Source of the DNA: Sphingobacteriales bacterium
Lineage (GTDB): Bacteria; Bacteroidota; Bacteroidia; Chitinophagales; Chitinophagaceae
Direction: 5' to 3'
Length of the DNA: 64,000 nucleotides
Assembly: GCA_016200915.1 (NCBI GenBank)
Contig: JACQDV010000003.1
Location: 1-64,000 of the forward strand
Position 1 is the first letter of the stretch. Each line of letters starts with the position of its first letter. The notes below the pieces were generated by a model. The model did no database searches. It was given only the letters and a program-made list of their open reading frames with translations, and was not told the origin of the DNA. The position numbers and the translations under genes are program-made. This document shows, piece after piece, positions 62,790 through 64,000 of this stretch.

Positions 62790-63287
62790 ATGAACATTAC
62801 AGAAATATTGTTTTGGTTTTTGAGTGCTTTAGCAATTGCCAGTGCATTAATGGTGGTGCTGAGCAAGAACCCGGTGCATAGTGTTTTATGGCTTATCATG
62901 GTTTTCTTTGCTATCTCCGGTCATTATATTTTACTCAACGCTCAATTCTTATTTATCGTTAACCTGATTGTATATGCAGGTGCCATTATGGTATTGTTCC
63001 TGTTTGTCATCATGTTAATGAATTTGAATACTGATACTGAACCACAAAAAAATAAATGGTTGAAAGTAGCGGGTGTAGTAGCTGGTGGTTGTTTAATGCT
63101 GGTGTTTGTGGCTGCATTAAAAAGTTCGGGTACACAACAGGTACAAATGGGAGAGGGAAATATTGGTTTGATTGAAAATCTTGGTAAAGCATTGTTTAAT
63201 GAATATGTGTTGCCATTTGAAATAAGCAGTGTGTTGTTTTTGAGTGCGATGGTTGGTGCTGTGGTGATTGGAAAGAAAGGAGATTAA
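62790..63287 (+). CDS. nuoJ: NADH-quinone oxidoreductase subunit J
   Basis: A proton-pathway membrane subunit of 165 residues with five predicted segments and the conserved [22 protein letters not shown], site of the pi-bulge helix. Usual length. nuoK follows after 20 nt. Confidence 0.94.
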   Translation: MNITEILFWFLSALAIASALMVVLSKNPVHSVLWLIMVFFAISGHYILLNAQFLFIVNLIVYAGAIMVLFLFVIMLMNLNTDTEPQKNKWLKVAGVVAGGCLMLVFVAALKSSGTQQVQMGEGNIGLIENLGKALFNEYVLPFEISSVLFLSAMVGAVVIGKKGD

Positions 63288-63307
63288 ATAATTTTCAAAT
63301 TATACAT

Positions 63308-63643
63308 ATGCCGATTTATAATTACATATATGTTGCGTTGACGTTGTTTTGTATTGGCGTAGCAGGTGTATTAACACGACGCAATGCGATTATCATTTTT
63401 ATGTGCATTGAGTTAATGCTGAATGCAGTGAATTTATTGCTGGTAGCTTTTTCCAAAATGCACTATGCTACTGCAGTAGCAAATGCACCGGGGACTACAG
63501 TGGGTACGGATGCACAACTGTTTGTATTTTTTATTATGGTGGTAGCAGCAGCTGAAGTAAGTGTGGGACTGGCTATTATTGTGATGATGTACCGCAATAC
63601 GCATTCAATCGATATTAATTTCTTAAACAGGTTAAAACATTAA
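63308..63643 (+). CDS. nuoK: NADH-quinone oxidoreductase subunit K
   Basis: The 111-residue antiporter-like small subunit with three membrane segments and the conserved Glu in [17 protein letters not shown] and in [19 protein letters not shown]. Usual length. Confidence 0.95.
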   Translation: MPIYNYIYVALTLFCIGVAGVLTRRNAIIIFMCIELMLNAVNLLLVAFSKMHYATAVANAPGTTVGTDAQLFVFFIMVVAAAEVSVGLAIIVMMYRNTHSIDINFLNRLKH

Positions 63644-63664
63644 AGCCATCAGGCTCTCTGATAC

Positions 63665-64000
63665 ATGAGTAATATTTTAAGTTATATCTGGTTGGTTCCA
63701 TTACTTCCGCTGATCGGTTTTTTGATCAATGGGTTGGGGAGAAATTTTTTGAGCAAAGCGATGGTGAGCATAGTTGGTTGTGGCGTTCTGCTGGCTTCTT
63801 TTGTGGTAAGTGTTTACTTTTTTATGAGTGTGAAAGAAGGTAATCATGATGTAGTAAAATTGTTTGACTTTATTACTGCAGGCAAACTTTCTATTCCATT
63901 TGAATTCCAGGTAGATGCTTTGTCTTCTTTATTCTTACTGATCATTACAGGTGTTGGTTTTTTAATTCACCTGTATTCTACTGCATACATGCATGAAGAG
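63665..64000 (+). CDS. nuoL: NADH-quinone oxidoreductase subunit L, 5' part
   Basis: The ATG at 63665 opens 112 codons that run to the window's edge: MSNILSYIWLVPLLPLIGFL, a second hydrophobic segment near 35-53, and LSSLFLLIITGVGFLIHLYSTAYM, which matches the N-terminus of the large antiporter-like subunit NuoL. The gene is cut by the window; its remaining part and nuoM-N are expected downstream. Confidence 0.9.
   Translation, partial: MSNILSYIWLVPLLPLIGFLINGLGRNFLSKAMVSIVGCGVLLASFVVSVYFFMSVKEGNHDVVKLFDFITAGKLSIPFEFQVDALSSLFLLIITGVGFLIHLYSTAYMHEE

Overview
The window is a chromosomal segment of an AT-rich member of the Bacteroidota, most likely family Chitinophagaceae or a close relative. 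This rests on a 288-residue primary sigma factor of Bacteroidota type, promoters of the TAnnTTTG type, C-terminal type IX secretion sorting domains on two giant secreted proteins, SprB-type repeats, lipoprotein-rich respiratory genes, a short NuoG, and the gene content overall. The placement is from recognition, not from a database search. No tRNA, rRNA, CRISPR array, insertion sequence or phage gene was seen.

Layout. 0.1-8.5 kb, minus strand: a clade II nitrous oxide reductase operon, reading cytochrome c - nosZ - fasciclin protein - NosB-like/NosL fusion - nosD - nosF - nosY - ric (di-iron repair protein). A divergent Rrf2-type regulator with three cysteines lies at 8.7-9.1 kb. The shared promoter region holds two FNR-like boxes placed identically relative to the two divergent promoters, plus a perfect 8+8 bp palindrome. 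9.1-16 kb: S4-domain protein, an AbiEii-type toxin/antitoxin-like pair, M20 dipeptidase, a candidate small RNA, Tat-exported superoxide dismutase, LptF/G permease and small conserved proteins. 16.3-28.3 kb: housekeeping genes (rpoD, ffh, rpsP, rimM, dinB, peroxiredoxin, two pseudouridine synthases), a secreted six-hairpin glycosidase-like protein and a HAD hydrolase.

28.4-45.6 kb, plus strand: an accessory block. A periplasmic-propeller histidine kinase and its NarL-type response regulator are followed by solo 65-residue LuxR-type helix-turn-helix proteins. Each HTH coding end, and one truncated remnant, is followed after exactly 3 nt by the same GAAA-tetraloop hairpin (four copies). Two very large secreted proteins follow: a leucine-rich-repeat/lipase protein (1287 aa) and a beta-helix/SprB-repeat protein (2688 aa). 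The arrangement looks like a duplicated regulator-hairpin-giant-secreted-protein cassette.

45.7-54.2 kb: rlmN, a thiolase, hisS, a low-molecular-weight tyrosine phosphatase, then a TonB / small membrane protein / PstS-like lipoprotein / TPR cluster. 54.3 kb to the end: respiratory complex I, nuoA to the start of nuoL, with a GxxExxY (PD-(D/E)XK-like) gene inserted between nuoF and nuoG.

The most unusual theme is a set of degenerate short-period arrays (period 7, 8, 9 or 10 nt), usually arranged as inverted halves. They occupy most nuo spacers and several other gaps, flank the GxxExxY gene, encode the last residues of the phosphatase, and occur inside the coding sequences of hisS and a pseudouridine synthase.
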